NCBI GenBank assembly: GCA_035578175.1 | Contig: JAQMRL010000012.1 | Span: 22,254,671-22,318,670, forward strand | Reading direction: 5' to 3' | DNA from: Catonia carolina | Lineage: Eukaryota; Arthropoda; Insecta; Hemiptera; Achilidae | DNA: 64,000 nucleotides | Part shown: positions 23,036 through 34,997 of the stretch, piece by piece | Layout of the letters: the number at the start of each line of letters is the position of its first letter | Position numbering within the stretch: position 1 is the first letter of the stretch | Translations under genes and position numbers: made by a program | Notes under the pieces: model-generated | Told to the model about the DNA's origin: nothing | Database searches by the model: none | Seen by the model: only the letters and a program-made list of their open reading frames with translations

Positions 23036-24088
23036 TCAGTCTCTCGACTGGTTTGATGCAGTTCTCCAACCTGTTCTATCTTGCGCAAGTCGTTTCATAT
23101 CTACATACCTGTAACACCCTACATCTTTTGTAATTTGCTTTATATATTCTAATCTTTGCCTCCCTCTACAATGTACTCCCTCAATGTTACCCTCCATTAT
23201 TGATAGCCCAATACCTAGATGTCTTAGGATATGCCCCACTAGCCTATCCCTTCTTTTGGTAAGATGCTTCCATATACTTCTTTTTTCATCCACTCGCCTA
23301 AGAACCTCTAAATTACTTATTTTGTCCACCCACCTAATCTTTAACATTTTCCTATAACACCACATTTCAAAAGCTTCTATCCTCTTCCGTTCTACAGCCC
23401 CTATCACCCACGTTTCACTTCCGTATAATGCTACACTCCAAACATAATGTTTTAAGAAATTTTTCCTAATCTGTAAATCAATGTTTGTAGTCAGTAAGCT
23501 GTTTTTCATTTCAAAGGCTTTTCTAGCTTGAGCAATTCTACTCTTGATATCACTCGTGCTTCTACCATCCTTTGTTATTTTACTCCCTAGATAGCAGAAT
23601 TCCCCAACTTCCTGTATGTTTTCGTTGCCTACTTTTAAATTTCCCATCTCTTCTAAACCACTCTTGCTGCTGCACAACACTTTCGTTTTGTTCTTATTAA
23701 TTTTCATGAAGTAATCCTTCCTCAAGATCTCATCCATTCCATTTAAGGCATCCTCTAGTTCATTCTTTGCCTCGGCTAATACTACTATATCATCGGCGAA
23801 TCTCAACATTTTTATTGTTTCTCCTTGAATTTTTATTCCTACGTCAAATTTCTCCTTCACTTCATTTATAGTCTCTTCTATATACAAGTTAAAAAGTAGT
23901 GGTGACAAAGAACAAACTTGTCGTACACCTTTTCTTACAGCAGCCTCTTTTTCGTACCCCTCGATTCTCAAAACAGCCGTTTGATTCTTATACAGACTGT
24001 AAATAACTTTCCTTTCTTTGTATTTAATTCCTAGCCTTTTCAATGTTTTAAACATTTTACTCCAGTCCAGATTGTCAAATGCTTTCTT
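23036..24088 (-). CDS. 5'-truncated LINE reverse transcriptase, D2
   Basis: Same frame as at 19707-20759 with two amino-acid differences seen: QGC to QVC in the conserved RQGCSLSP box and MM to ML before RFADD. The Gly-to-Val change hits a conserved RT position, consistent with relaxed selection. Confidence 0.8.
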   Translation of the reverse strand, partial: KKAFDNLDWSKMFKTLKRLGIKYKERKVIYSLYKNQTAVLRIEGYEKEAAVRKGVRQVCSLSPLLFNLYIEETINEVKEKFDVGIKIQGETIKMLRFADDIVVLAEAKNELEDALNGMDEILRKDYFMKINKNKTKVLCSSKSGLEEMGNLKVGNENIQEVGEFCYLGSKITKDGRSTSDIKSRIAQARKAFEMKNSLLTTNIDLQIRKNFLKHYVWSVALYGSETWVIGAVERKRIEAFEMWCYRKMLKIRWVDKISNLEVLRRVDEKRSIWKHLTKRRDRLVGHILRHLGIGLSIMEGNIEGVHCRGRQRLEYIKQITKDVGCYRYVDMKRLAQDRTGWRTASNQSRD

Positions 24089-24932
24089 TTCTGAGTGAGA
24101 TGAGTTGAGTTGGTTTACATGGTCTTCTCACAGCATTTATAATTATACTTATAAGAATGCCGGTCCTTCGTAAAATCATGTTCTTTCGACTCTCCGAATG
24201 ACACCTGTATTTCATTATCAAAACGGTTTGATTGTAAAATGAAATTCATGAATCTCAGATAATATTACCCTGACTAGTGTCATTTATACCTCTACCTCTT
24301 CTGTTCTTACGTGCTTTAGTCATATAATTGGCTGACCCTGTGATAAAAATGAATACATTTATTTCCTGCAGAAACTAGCAAATTACGTTCCAAAAATTTT
24401 TAACACTCTACCTTTTCATTATGGCCACAAAAAATTTCATCCACCTTAAAATACAGGAACTAATGAAATCAGAGTAAAGCCAGAAAACATTTCTCGAAAT
24501 CACATTGGCCATTATATTATCATTTAGTCAAACCGTTGATTATTATTTTTCGACTAATGCTCGTTGGTAGAGCAAAATAGTTTTCTTGTTATAAAACGGA
24601 TTAATGAGGTATATTTTCTTACCCGGTAGGATATTGACTTTGTTTCGTCTCAAAAAATTTTGAATTAGATTTTTCAACTGCCTTCTACGTATCGTAATAT
24701 TTATTTACAGTTGTACAAAGTCATTCCCTTAAAAATATGATACATTACTGGCCAAAAATTAGGTTACAAAAATCGAACAACTAGGAAAAATAGATAACCT
24801 TCTTTTGTTTTTTTTCTTTGTGTCGGTATCGAATGAACACTCGTGATTTTTTAAAAAACCGTGTTAACATTTAGCAGCAACAGAAACCAATTTTTAATTT
24901 CCTTAAGAACTCGAAAGATCTCTACAATGGGG

Positions 24933-26276
24933 TACTTCATATTTCGTAAGTGATATTTACCAAGAAACTATAAATCTCATTAAAAGGTACCTTCATATGT
25001 TCTGCCCTACCGTTAACTAGAAGTTGTCATTAAGTGTGGACTTCATATTACAATCATACTCAAAGTGACGCCCAGAATCAGTACGGACCAATCAGAAAGC
25101 AGCATATCCTGACGAATGACGTAACGCTCAAGACACTTTGTCATTGGTTGACATCGGTGTGACGTAGTACAGTAATAAAAAACTCTCTGATTGGACAATA
25201 TTAACCAATCAAAATGACGCAAAAGAAGACTTGTGATTGGTTAAAACTGGGCTTTCTTATTGGCCGAAAATACGAGACTCTGATTGGGCAATTATTACCT
25301 GAGCCGTTGACGTCACATGCGCATCACAATCAAATTGGCCCGACTTACTCACGCAACCCTAATAGATCGTTTGTTGAATACCAGTTATATTTTGATACAT
25401 ATATTTTTGTTTCTATTAAACACAATAATAGCGTAGGTCAAAAATGATTTGTCAAGTAACGTCTTGTCAAGTCTATTTTTCGTTGATTTAGGATCTGTTA
25501 GTTAACGGGAAATTTATAAGCAGTATTTATATCTTCTACACAGGCAGTGTAAAACTATAATCTTTAACACCTGATTCGTACAGATGAGATAAATAAAAAA
25601 TAATTCGGCGACAGCATTCGTTTAATTGTCGTAGCGAAAGTATAAGCAGAAAAATTACGATCCCGGTAGCTGTGATTTTATAGAGTTTTAGGCCTGTAAT
25701 CAGTGTTTATGTAGGCATTATGTAGGCATTATGTAGGCTTGTTCGAATATTACAATTTTATAAGCATTATCAGATGCGACTTTTTAACGTTCCGAAACCG
25801 AACAATTCATGCGTTCTCTTAAGCAAGGTAGGCTAATAAAATTACTTATTTTCAATCCAATTTGTCAGTAAACTAAAATGCTGGCTGTTGAAATTGTTGT
25901 GCAATGAAAGTTGTATTTTAGGTAAGCAGCGGACAAGGTGGTTTGAACCTCTAAAATCTTTTCTGAGTGAGATATGTTGAGTTAGTTTACATGGTCTTCT
26001 CACAGCATTTATAATTATACTTATCAGAATGCCAGTCCTTCGGAAAATCATGTACTTTCGACTCTCCGAATGACACCTGTATTTCATTATCAACAGGGTT
26101 TGATTGTAAAATGAAATTCATGAATCTCAGATGAGATAACTCTGACTAGTGTCATTTATACCTCCACCTCATCTGTTTTTATGTGCTTTAGTCATATAAT
26201 TGGCTGACCCTGTGATAAAAATTAATTCGTCTCAAGATATTTTGAATTAGATTTTTCAGTTGCCTTCTACGTATCG

Positions 26277-26279
<3 letters not shown>
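24933..26279 (+). repeat. Family D long repeat, unit 3 (truncated)
   Basis: Lacks the LINE and the second flank repeat, and stops in a (TA)n tract where units 1 and 2 read CGTAATATTTATTTA. It has a 10-bp motif expansion (ATGTAGGCATT repeated near 25710-25735). It looks like the older, pre-insertion form. Confidence 0.85.
25062..25324. promoter_or_regulatory. CCAAT/CRE motif cluster, D unit 3
   Basis: Same set of CCAAT boxes and TGACG sites as D unit 1. Confidence 0.6.

Positions 26280-26328
<49 letters not shown>
26279..26328. repeat. (TA)n tract between D3 and PLE copy 2
   Basis: About 50 bp of TA repeat grown from the native CGTAATATTTA of the D unit. Confidence 0.95.
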
Positions 26329-26332
<4 letters not shown>

Positions 26333-26450
26333 TTATTAAACATTATTTTCCTTTGTTTGCACCACTACATATATGATTATGAACAGCCAAAACAAAATAA
26401 AATAAAATATAAAACTCACCTCAGAGTATTATATCATATACTGATTTTCT

Positions 26451-26711
26451 GAGCATTATGCTGCTTATTTAAAAAAGGAATGTAAAAGTTCTAATGTGGC
26501 AGAACATCTGCTGACGAAAGGGCATAAAATAAGCAGTCATGAAAATAATTTGGAAATTTTAGAAATATGTTTTGATAGTAACAAATTATGGCAGTTGGAG
26601 AAATATTATATTTATAAATTTAAAAATAAAAAGATAAATTTAATGAACAGCCAGACAGAATTTGATAATGATAAATTATTTCAAATTGTACTTAATCGAG
26701 ATAAGGAATAA
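26451..26711 (+). pseudogene. PLE GIY-YIG endonuclease C-terminal fragment, copy 2
   Basis: Encodes the same C-terminal remnant as 8023-8283 and ends at the TAA at 26709. Apparently identical in protein sequence, showing the two PLE copies share one truncation event. Confidence 0.65.
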
Positions 26712-26865
26712 AACTAGGTACAAAATGATTATACTGTCATTCGGCCGAATAAACCGCGCGCGGAATGGTGCTTTAGGATAGCTATTGTTTTGAACAATTG
26801 ACGTGGTCTACGACCACTATTGTGTTTGTGTTTTATGTTTTATTGTGTTTATGTTTTTTAAAGTC

Positions 26866-26892
26866 CTGATGATGTCTCCGAGGGAGACGAAA
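26866..26892 (+). ncRNA. Hammerhead-ribozyme-like core, copy 2
   Basis: CTGATGA (26866-26872), GTCTC/GAGAC stem (26874-26888), GAAA (26889-26892), then the self-complementary AAGATCTT. Same caveats as the copy at 7842-7868. Confidence 0.4.
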
Positions 26893-27010
26893 GATCTTAA
26901 TATGATATAATACTCTGAGGTGAGTTTTATATTTTATTTTATTTTGTTTTGGCTGTTCATAATCATATATGTAGTGGTGCAAACAAAGGAAAATAATGTT
27001 TAATAAAATA

Positions 27011-27082
27011 ATATATATATATATATATAATATATAATATATAATATATATATATATAATATATAATATATATATATATATA

Positions 27083-27125
<43 letters not shown>
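27011..27125. repeat. (TA)n / TAATATA tract before block C copy 2
   Basis: About 115 bp of TA repeats with periodic AATATA steps. Long tyrosine-isoleucine open frames across it are artefacts of the repeat. Confidence 0.95.
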
Positions 27126-27129
<4 letters not shown>

Positions 27130-27186
27130 TACTATCATCTTCGCGTCCATACATTGACAATTTCCTAACAATCTGGAGTCCGAGTG

Positions 27187-27218
27187 CAATTTGGCGTCCG
27201 TATACGGACGCCAAATTG
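27187..27218. repeat. 32-bp perfect palindrome in C copy 2
   Basis: Identical to 8495-8526. Confidence 0.95.
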
Positions 27219-28110
27219 TAATCCTTAATAAAAACTTAATAAAAATTTATTGTGACATGGTTTTCGGACGTAATTTTTTTAAACTAAAGTACATAGTTTC
27301 GGGCAACTATATTTATTTTTTGAGAATTTTATTGTTACTCAGAGAGACACAAAAATATAAATAAATTTTGGTACCGGATGCGAAATGGCGGTGTTTTGAA
27401 ACTATTTTATACACCGTACCTTGGAGAGTTTCTCACCAGAGTGCTCTCGCTACGCCCCTATGTAAAAATATACGTATATTATGTATATTCTTACAAGGAC
27501 GTCAGTTTCACATCTGCTATCAATTTCGCGTCCACCGGTTAAGAAAATAGACAAAACAAGTTATAAATAAATATTGTGTTGTGTTAAGAAAAAAAGTTTA
27601 AAAGAATAATAAAAACAAATTTTTATTAATCATCGAATTACAATTCTTTCAAAACTCACAATCTAATTTACTAAACATTCAAATAAATATTATTCGGCAA
27701 ATTATTTGATATAAGTAATACAATTAAATTAAAAATAATTATATATTTTTTGATAGAATTAAAAAACTCTCTTTTCTGATAGACGATTTTTTGGGTTGAC
27801 AAACTATCCTGGAAGGAAACCGGTGCTGCGCATAGTAGTGTCAGGATTAAATTATTGTTATGGCTGGCAGGATATCTTTCTAAACGCATTGTATACACAA
27901 CGTATATTATACGCAATTTTGAAGAGTTGTTCTCCGCCGTGCTGTCGCCTTCCATACATGAGTCCATCGCACGCCGCTTTGGTTTCTTTTTTCAAATTAG
28001 GCATAAACCTACTGTCAACGAATCCATGAACAAATCCTTTAGTAATTTGTTTACGTCGTTCGTTTAGTAACCAACGGGTTGGTCTAGTCTAGAAGAAAAG
28101 TCGTCGCCGC

Positions 28111-28132
28111 AAGTCAGCTGTTTAGCTGACTT
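28111..28132. repeat. Perfect 9-bp stem-loop in C copy 2
   Basis: Identical to 9419-9440. Confidence 0.8.
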
Positions 28133-28891
28133 TTCGACAGCTTTTCTGACAGCTGATTTTCGGAGATGGAGGTTCCTAGTTTAAATCCTAGTATATAGTA
28201 TAATTGGTTCTTTTATACGAATTTGAATACTAGACAGTGGTTACCAATGTACTTTGATGGTTGGGGGTCAATTAACCATACTCTCTCAGGAATGGTCGGC
28301 CTGGGTATGTACGAGACTACAGCTCATTTAAACGTCATACATATCATTGGGTCATTGGGTTGCTTATTGTTCTCAATCGAACAAATTGCAACCTACACGC
28401 ATCAGGGATAAAACAAAACAAAAATTTGTTTAAGAATTTTTAACATTTTATTTCACGCTTTTTTTAACATTACACCACCTGACAATTGTCAATCAAATAT
28501 TTCCTGATTACGCTTACGATGTGTAAAAAGAATGCGCATTTTGCTGTTTGCCCACTCTCACTGCAAAATGGTTCAAGTACACTTCCATAATGCTATTTCG
28601 TATCATGTAATATGTCGCCCCAATTACTAGGTTTAGCAGTTTTACAGTAAGTAAATAAAACATTAAAGAGAAAAAACTTTTTCTAAAATATAAAAAATGA
28701 AAAATGGACTAGGAGTAGATTATTATTAGCCTTGTTTTTTGCTTAAAAACAATGCGATAATAAATTAAACTAAGAAATTCGGGAAATAGCAAACTTTACT
28801 AGACAGACCTGAACCAAGTAGGCATATTTTAATATTTATTCTGGACCGATTTTCTTTCATTATAAAATTCTGGACAGAGATTACAGATTTC

Positions 28892-29741
28892 AGAAAAAAA
28901 ATGTTAAGGGTAGAATAAAGTACACCCATTCAGTTTTTTCCTTTTTCTCTTACAACATCTGAACAAACGACATTTTTTTAAATAGCCGGAAAAAACAAGG
29001 GCCATGGATTTAGACAAAAAAGTTTAAATATTAATGAGTGGGTGACCTAAAGTGAAGTTTGTACCATCCAGTTCACCTCGATTTTCTCGCGAGTATGAGC
29101 TTAACAATCGTAATATTTATGGAACGTTCCGAAACAGCAGAACGACTCTCGATAGGGATAACGATAAAGTTTAAATTGAATTTCTTAAAGTATCGCCACC
29201 ATTCCTAAGTTTTTCACGATTTTTTCGCTGATTTCGGCAGACCAAACAAAACAATTTACAGAACAATCCAGAACAAATGAGAGCTATCATTTAAAGTAAA
29301 AACCAAAAAGTATTGAATGCATGGGCTTATACTTGCCACTCCAAATTTTTCTTTGATTTTCTAGCATATTTGAACGGGACAAACGAAATTTTCGCGAAAT
29401 GATCCGGAACAAACGAAGGGCTGTCAATCTATGTAAAAAACTTTAAAATATTGAGTCGAGGGGGATTAGTGACAGTAGCACCACCCAGTTCTTCTCGATT
29501 TCTCGCTTACTTGAAAGGAACTAAAAAAATATTTTGCGAGACCATCCGAAACAAACGAAGGTCTGTCCCTGAAGTCCAAAAAAAATTTAAAAAGTTGAGC
29601 GGGGGGAGGCCAGTGTGAAGTTAGCCCCTCCCGGCGTTTTTTCACTTATTTGGACGGAACAAACAAAAAATTTTCCGGAATAATCCGGTAGAAACGTAGA
29701 CCGATCAATTTTACAAGTTAATTTTTGAAATTTTTGTATGG
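28892..29741. repeat. Degenerate tandem repeats in C copy 2
   Basis: Counterpart of 10200-11050 with a few substitutions and one short poly-T length change. Confidence 0.6.
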
Positions 29742-29754
29742 GGCCAACTTTGCA

Positions 29755-30115
29755 GTCCTGGTTTGAACTTCTACAGGTTTAGCTAAGTAAAACAAGGAGT
29801 GGGGTGGTTTACAATTGCCTTCCTCGCCGAGTTGAAAAGCTTATCAATATGCCAGGCCGTCTAAAAAGCACCTATTTTCCACCCTGCAAATGACACACCT
29901 CACGTTATTCACCACAGGGTCTGGCTGCATAATGAAATTCATTGCGCTCAGAGGAGATATAACTCTGACAAGTATCTTTTACACTTGTACCTCTTCTGTT
30001 CTTAAATACTTCAGTCATATGTTTGGCTTACCATGTAATAAAAACAAAACTAAATTTTTTTTAGTCCTGAAACAAGCAAATCGAGTGCAAATAATTTAAC
30101 ACTCCACCTGCCTGT
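29755..30115 (-). mobile_element. SINE-like repeat in C copy 2
   Basis: Counterpart of 11064-11424. Confidence 0.65.
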
Positions 30116-30431
30116 TATGTGCAACCCCTTACAGTACTATTATTTTATTAAAGGCAGTTGCCTCTGAAAATCAAAACATGCATTTTATTCGTCACTTGGG
30201 CGAGTAAATTTAAATCGATAATTCAAAGGATACCCACATCGAGAAAATGTTTCCAAACGGCAAAAATATTTTTACAAAAGATAATAAATTGATAAGAGAG
30301 TAGATTAGTCGATTTTTTTAAAGTAAATTCAGTACACTCGCAAATGTCCAACACGAGTCCTGAAAGTGTAGGTCAACAGAGTCTGTAATTTCCCGATACT
30401 GAAGAAGCTTACTGAAATTAATCATTAGCAA

Positions 30432-31091
30432 AAACAAACCCCTGTTATTTATTTTTTGATTTTTGTAAAGCTTTTGACCGTGTCCCGTATGATTTGCCCA
30501 TTAAAAAATTGAGGTGTATGGTATTAGAGGGACATCAGAGGGTCGAATTGCCATCCAATCATTGCAAAGTTGAAACAAAATATACATAAAATTTTATACA
30601 AGTTAAAAGGGGAGTTCAACGAGTTAGAATTTTAAGACCCTTGCTATTTTTAATTTTTGTTAACGATCTCGCTGAATTTCTTGGCTCCTTCAATGATATA
30701 TTATTTGCTGATGGTACGATAATATCTTTCGAAGATGAAAACTATGAACAAGGTTTAAAACTAACGAAGCTTGAAGTAAGGTTATAGACTGGATGCAATA
30801 AATAATCTAGTTGTCAACTCAGATAAAACTGTGGCCAAATGCTTCACTGGTCGTAAGGAAATAAGTAACCAAAGTAAGGATATCTCCATTAATGACAATA
30901 TATCAAAATCTTTTGTAACAGGTAAGTTACATAATTTTTAGAATTAATATTAGGTAGCAAACTATCCTGGGACAGGTGTATTAAGGAACGTATCTGCTAT
31001 ATAATCAAATCCTACTGCTACGCCCTAAAACGCTTAAAAATAAGGTACTTAGCGTACCAATACCTTTGAGTATTTATCATGTTTACAAATT
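30432..31091 (+). pseudogene. Non-LTR reverse transcriptase relic, C copy 2
   Basis: Counterpart of 11741-12400. Here the FADDT box reads FADGT (near 30705-30720), one more sign of decay. Confidence 0.7.
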
Positions 31092-32182
31092 CTGATGGAT
31101 TTGTTTTTAATTTAGTCACACTTAAACTTATTCAAATGTATGTTTAAAAAATCAAATAATGTTCAAATTATTCCGTCATATAATTACTTTTTATCTGGTT
31201 TTTTGTTAAATATAATGATTAAAATTTTTAATGATCAACTATCAAGTTAACTTATGAATATGGACACTGTTTACTATTAAGAATTCGTTTCTAATCAGTT
31301 GGTCCTAGCATATTGTTTGGCTGTCTTGGTCAAGGTTTCACATAGTTTTTCTTGGCCTCTCCAAATGAATGCCTTGTCTGTCTCCTTTTTGTCTTCTGTG
31401 CAATAGTATAACCTTCCAGTTCCTTATCCCAAGCATTTTGACTTGTCAAAAATTATGTACATTATTTTACGTAACAATAAGGTTTATTTATTTCATTATT
31501 TGTAATATTGATTCCTAGATTGGGTGGTTGGTTGACGATGTAAATAAAGTACTAGAAACCAAAAGAATATCAACAAAAAGTGGCCACCATGACTTTTACA
31601 ACACTAAATAATTTAAAAGAAAACGCAGAGAAAAATATCAGGGTTTGGAAGACTGACTGAAAGTTGTTTAGCCGAAAAATAATCTTGGAAATGGCCTGTT
31701 AAAGGATAAACTTCAACGTGTACAAAACAGCTGGATACGAGAATTATTAGTGTAATGTATAATTTGTTGAAGATCAAAGATTACCATTACTTGAGGAACA
31801 AGAATAAAAATACAAACTATGACTAAGCCGGACTGCATTTCAAAAGTTGTAGAAATTTTACTGGCCATCGTACTTTTGTATAATTTATAAAATCATTTTG
31901 ATTCAGTCACTAAAACATGGAAATATAAACCTAGAGAGAAGCGAGGCTTGGGAAGACCTAAAAAGAGATGAATACTGGAACAGGCCATTGAGCCTAATCC
32001 TAAGCCTAAGCCTAATCATCAGATGATGATGATGAAATCATTTGAACACCGAAAAGACAATGGGTGAATGGTACTCCATTTGAATATTGAACAAATTATG
32101 TCGCTTTACAATTACATAATTTTGTCAACTAAGTAAATATTTTAATTGCATTGTCTACTAATTGATCATATTATAGTAATTA

Positions 32183-33425
32183 CAGTCGAACCTCCCTGAT
32201 TCGAATCTGATGGAACCGGCTGATTTCGATTTACAGAGGTAAAACATTGAAACAAAAAATGTACTTAAAAATTGCGTTTTAATAAAATTCATGTAATTCC
32301 ATAAAATATTAAATTACAAAAGTCAAAATTATTAATAGACCACCAATTTGATTGAGGAAAGTTTTTTACAAATATTATTTTACTTGTGTTGTTTAGGTCA
32401 TCAGCCGAAAGGCTGGTTTGAACTTGTAGAGGTTTTGCTAAGTAAAACGAGAAGTGAGGTGGCCTTCCTCACTGAACGGAAAAGTACGCGTATCAGCATG
32501 CAGGGCCCTTTGCAAAGCACATGTTTTCCCCTCTGTAAATGATACCTTTACTTCATTCACCACAGGGTTTACTTAATACTGTGATTAAGAATTAAGGGCA
32601 TGTTTTGGTATTACAAGCTCTATTAGTACTCAAAAGCAAAAGATTATTCTACTTATAAGAACGATATGAAAAATTATTGAAAAAACGACATAAAAAACAG
32701 AGTAAAATAAAATCGGGATACGCGTAAACAGTACAACTATACCTACAAACAAAAAGTTAGGTCAGCCTACAGAAAATGAAAAATAAATTGGGTACCGAAA
32801 ATTGTAGAAATTTTAACCAGTAAAATATTGCTTAATCTGAATGAATACAGCTACGGTATTTTTTACCCTGTTTGTACGAAAATCATACACCAAAGAAGGA
32901 AAGACTGCATTACTAATTTAGCCTAACTAATTTTTTTTTTTTGCTTTCGTCTGGTTTCCTCTGACTTAAATATTAACTGAATTTTCAATATTTCCTGATG
33001 CGTATTGAAGCTTTGAACTACGCTTGTTATGCCCTTATTTGGTCGTAAGGTTTTGTGACAATAATGTTTTGTAAGAAGTGTAATTGTTTGTGTTTCTGCT
33101 TGGTTTCTTCTAACTCAAAAGTTAACTGCATTTTCAGTTTTTTATAAAGCTTTTTGTAGTTTTGTACTACGCTTACTGTGTCCTTATTGTCGTGATTTAA
33201 CGCATGCTTCATTAAAAATCGTGTACAATGTGTAAATTGGAAATTTTGTAATTATTTTATTAATAATGTATAAAAAAATGTATTGTTACAATATATATGA
33301 CCACGAAACTCTCGAAAATTTTCGAATAGGGAGGTAATTTAATTCATATTAAGGACGATTTTTGAAGGGGATAGCATACAATTATATTCGATTTAGGGAG
33401 GATTTCGAATGAGGAGGTTTGACTG
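32183..33425. mobile_element. Tigger/pogo-like element, C copy 2
   Basis: Counterpart of 13493-14730, TA-flanked, with a small length change near 33383. Confidence 0.7.
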
Positions 33426-34025
33426 TATTTGTAACAATTAGGATATTTTAAATAATTAACTCTAACAAATAAAAAATATACTTTCTTTAATTATTCTGGT
33501 TTTACATTGATTTAAAATAAGTACCTATTTAAAATACATATCAAAATAATAAACAACAAATAATAAATTATTTTGATGACTGGATTGGATTCCGTCCGAG
33601 AACGAATTGTTTTCATACGATGGTCTTGTGTGGAGAAGTACTAGGGTGAGCTGTGAATATCTAACTACAATCATTACAACACGTAGAAGTGGCAAATGCT
33701 ACAGTACACGTGCCGGCACGACATGGCAACATCGTTTACACTGTTGCAGGCTATAAGTCATAATAGCGGGAACGATGCCGGACGCGAAATTGTCGGTAAT
33801 TTGTACGAACGCGAAATTGTCGGTAATTCGAAAGGAGTCTGAAATGATAGCACAGTGAATAAAATTAAAAAATGCTCAATTTTCAATATCAGGACAAACC
33901 AATACCAAAACTCAGGGTGTAAGTGTAACAAATACCCTATATACTCTCATCAAAGTTGAATATACTCTTCAAATAAGCGATGTGCGAAATGCACGCTTTT
34001 TGAAAAGACGCGGAATTGTTAGCGG

Positions 34026-34029
<4 letters not shown>

Positions 34030-34060
<31 letters not shown>
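34030..34060. repeat. (TA)n tract at right edge of block C copy 2
   Basis: TA run joining AGCGGGATG to TGCCCTGAAATGG of the ~950-bp repeat family, whose members normally read ATTATATACAT at this spot. The tract may therefore have grown from that native TATATA. Confidence 0.9.
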
Positions 34061-34062
<2 letters not shown>

Positions 34063-34605
34063 CCCTGAAATGGATATTAAGGCCGCAATCTGAAAAAAGC
34101 AACATATTATTCTCCGAGAGCAACACCTCTCCAAGAATTTCAACAGACATGGGCGCTTACCCTATTTTTAGAGCATAAAAAATGTAGTAAATGAGATATT
34201 TTAAAAAATCGTAGGAACCGTTTTTAAGAAAATCGTAAAAAGTAAAAAATCACACGAATAAACTACTACTTCCGGTTGAATTATTTTAATGAAAATGTTC
34301 GTGTCGGGTCCCATAGTGGTACCTAACGAAAGTTCTACTTTTCAACTTAGTATGATTATAACAACATGTCTTTTTGTGTTTGGAGGGCCTGAAAACGTGC
34401 ATTCTCGGTGAAAACACGATTTTGAAAAATTTACATGAAACCAATAGGCTACTTTCCTTCCCTATAAAGGGCAGAAGAGAGTAAAATCGAAACCAAATAA
34501 CTTAGTTTTATTTTTTTTTTCTCGCAATTCACCAAGAAAAAAATCTGGTGTGAAACACTCAGACGGATTTTACTTGCCAATTCAAATAATGAAAAACTTA
34601 ACCTA
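34061..34605 (+). repeat. ~950-bp repeat family, partial copy
   Basis: Begins at the family phrase TTAAGGCCGCAATCT and runs through AATCGTAGGAACCG, CGTGTCGGGTCC, TGGAGGGCCTGAAAACGTG to AATCTGGTGTGAAACACTC. Confidence 0.75.
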
Positions 34606-34997
34606 CTGTCGATTTTTTTTATTATAGATACCCGCGTTTGAAGATTTCTTTCTTCAAAACGGATGTTTCAATTTTAACGTTCTGTACACCAAAATTTAGC
34701 TGATTTCAATCTGCGTCGTTACATGTTAGTTTTATATTCTTAGCGTTTTTTGATACTGTGATATCAGGAAAGAAGAGCCGGTTTTTCTGTTGCTGCAGCA
34801 GATCGGATGCATTTTGAGGGTTATAACTCAAACACCACTCGACCGATTTATTTCAGATTTCGGCGGAATATAAAATTGTTGGTTGTTATTGTATGTACGA
34901 AATTTAAGACATTTAGCATATCCCTGCTAACACCGTAAACGCTCACTAATTTGGCAATTTCAAAAAATCGTTGTATTAAGTATAAAAAAAATAAGTA

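Larger units (their letters stand above)
21604..24932 (+). repeat. Family D long repeat, unit 2 (3,329 bp)
   Basis: Nearly identical to unit 1, including the LINE and both flank repeats, so the whole LINE-bearing unit was duplicated in tandem after the insertion. Confidence 0.9.
26329..27010 (+). mobile_element. Truncated Penelope-like element, copy 2 (plus)
   Basis: Same truncated element as 7725-8406 but inverted relative to the adjacent block C. Inverted arms at about 26329-26438 and 26900-27010. Confidence 0.7.
27126..34029. mobile_element. Block C, copy 2 (6.9 kb, unclassified)
   Basis: Near-identical to 8434-15334 with a constant offset of 18,691-18,692 bp. The left flank is PLE/D3 and the right flank is the ~950-bp repeat family, whereas copy 1 is flanked by B and B'. 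The same inverted clusters of the 13-bp motif lie near its ends. Confidence 0.5.

Noticed and set aside
26833..27214. Long open frames rich in Tyr-Ile near the TA tracts
   Set aside because: Produced by translating (TA)n microsatellite; no coding signal.
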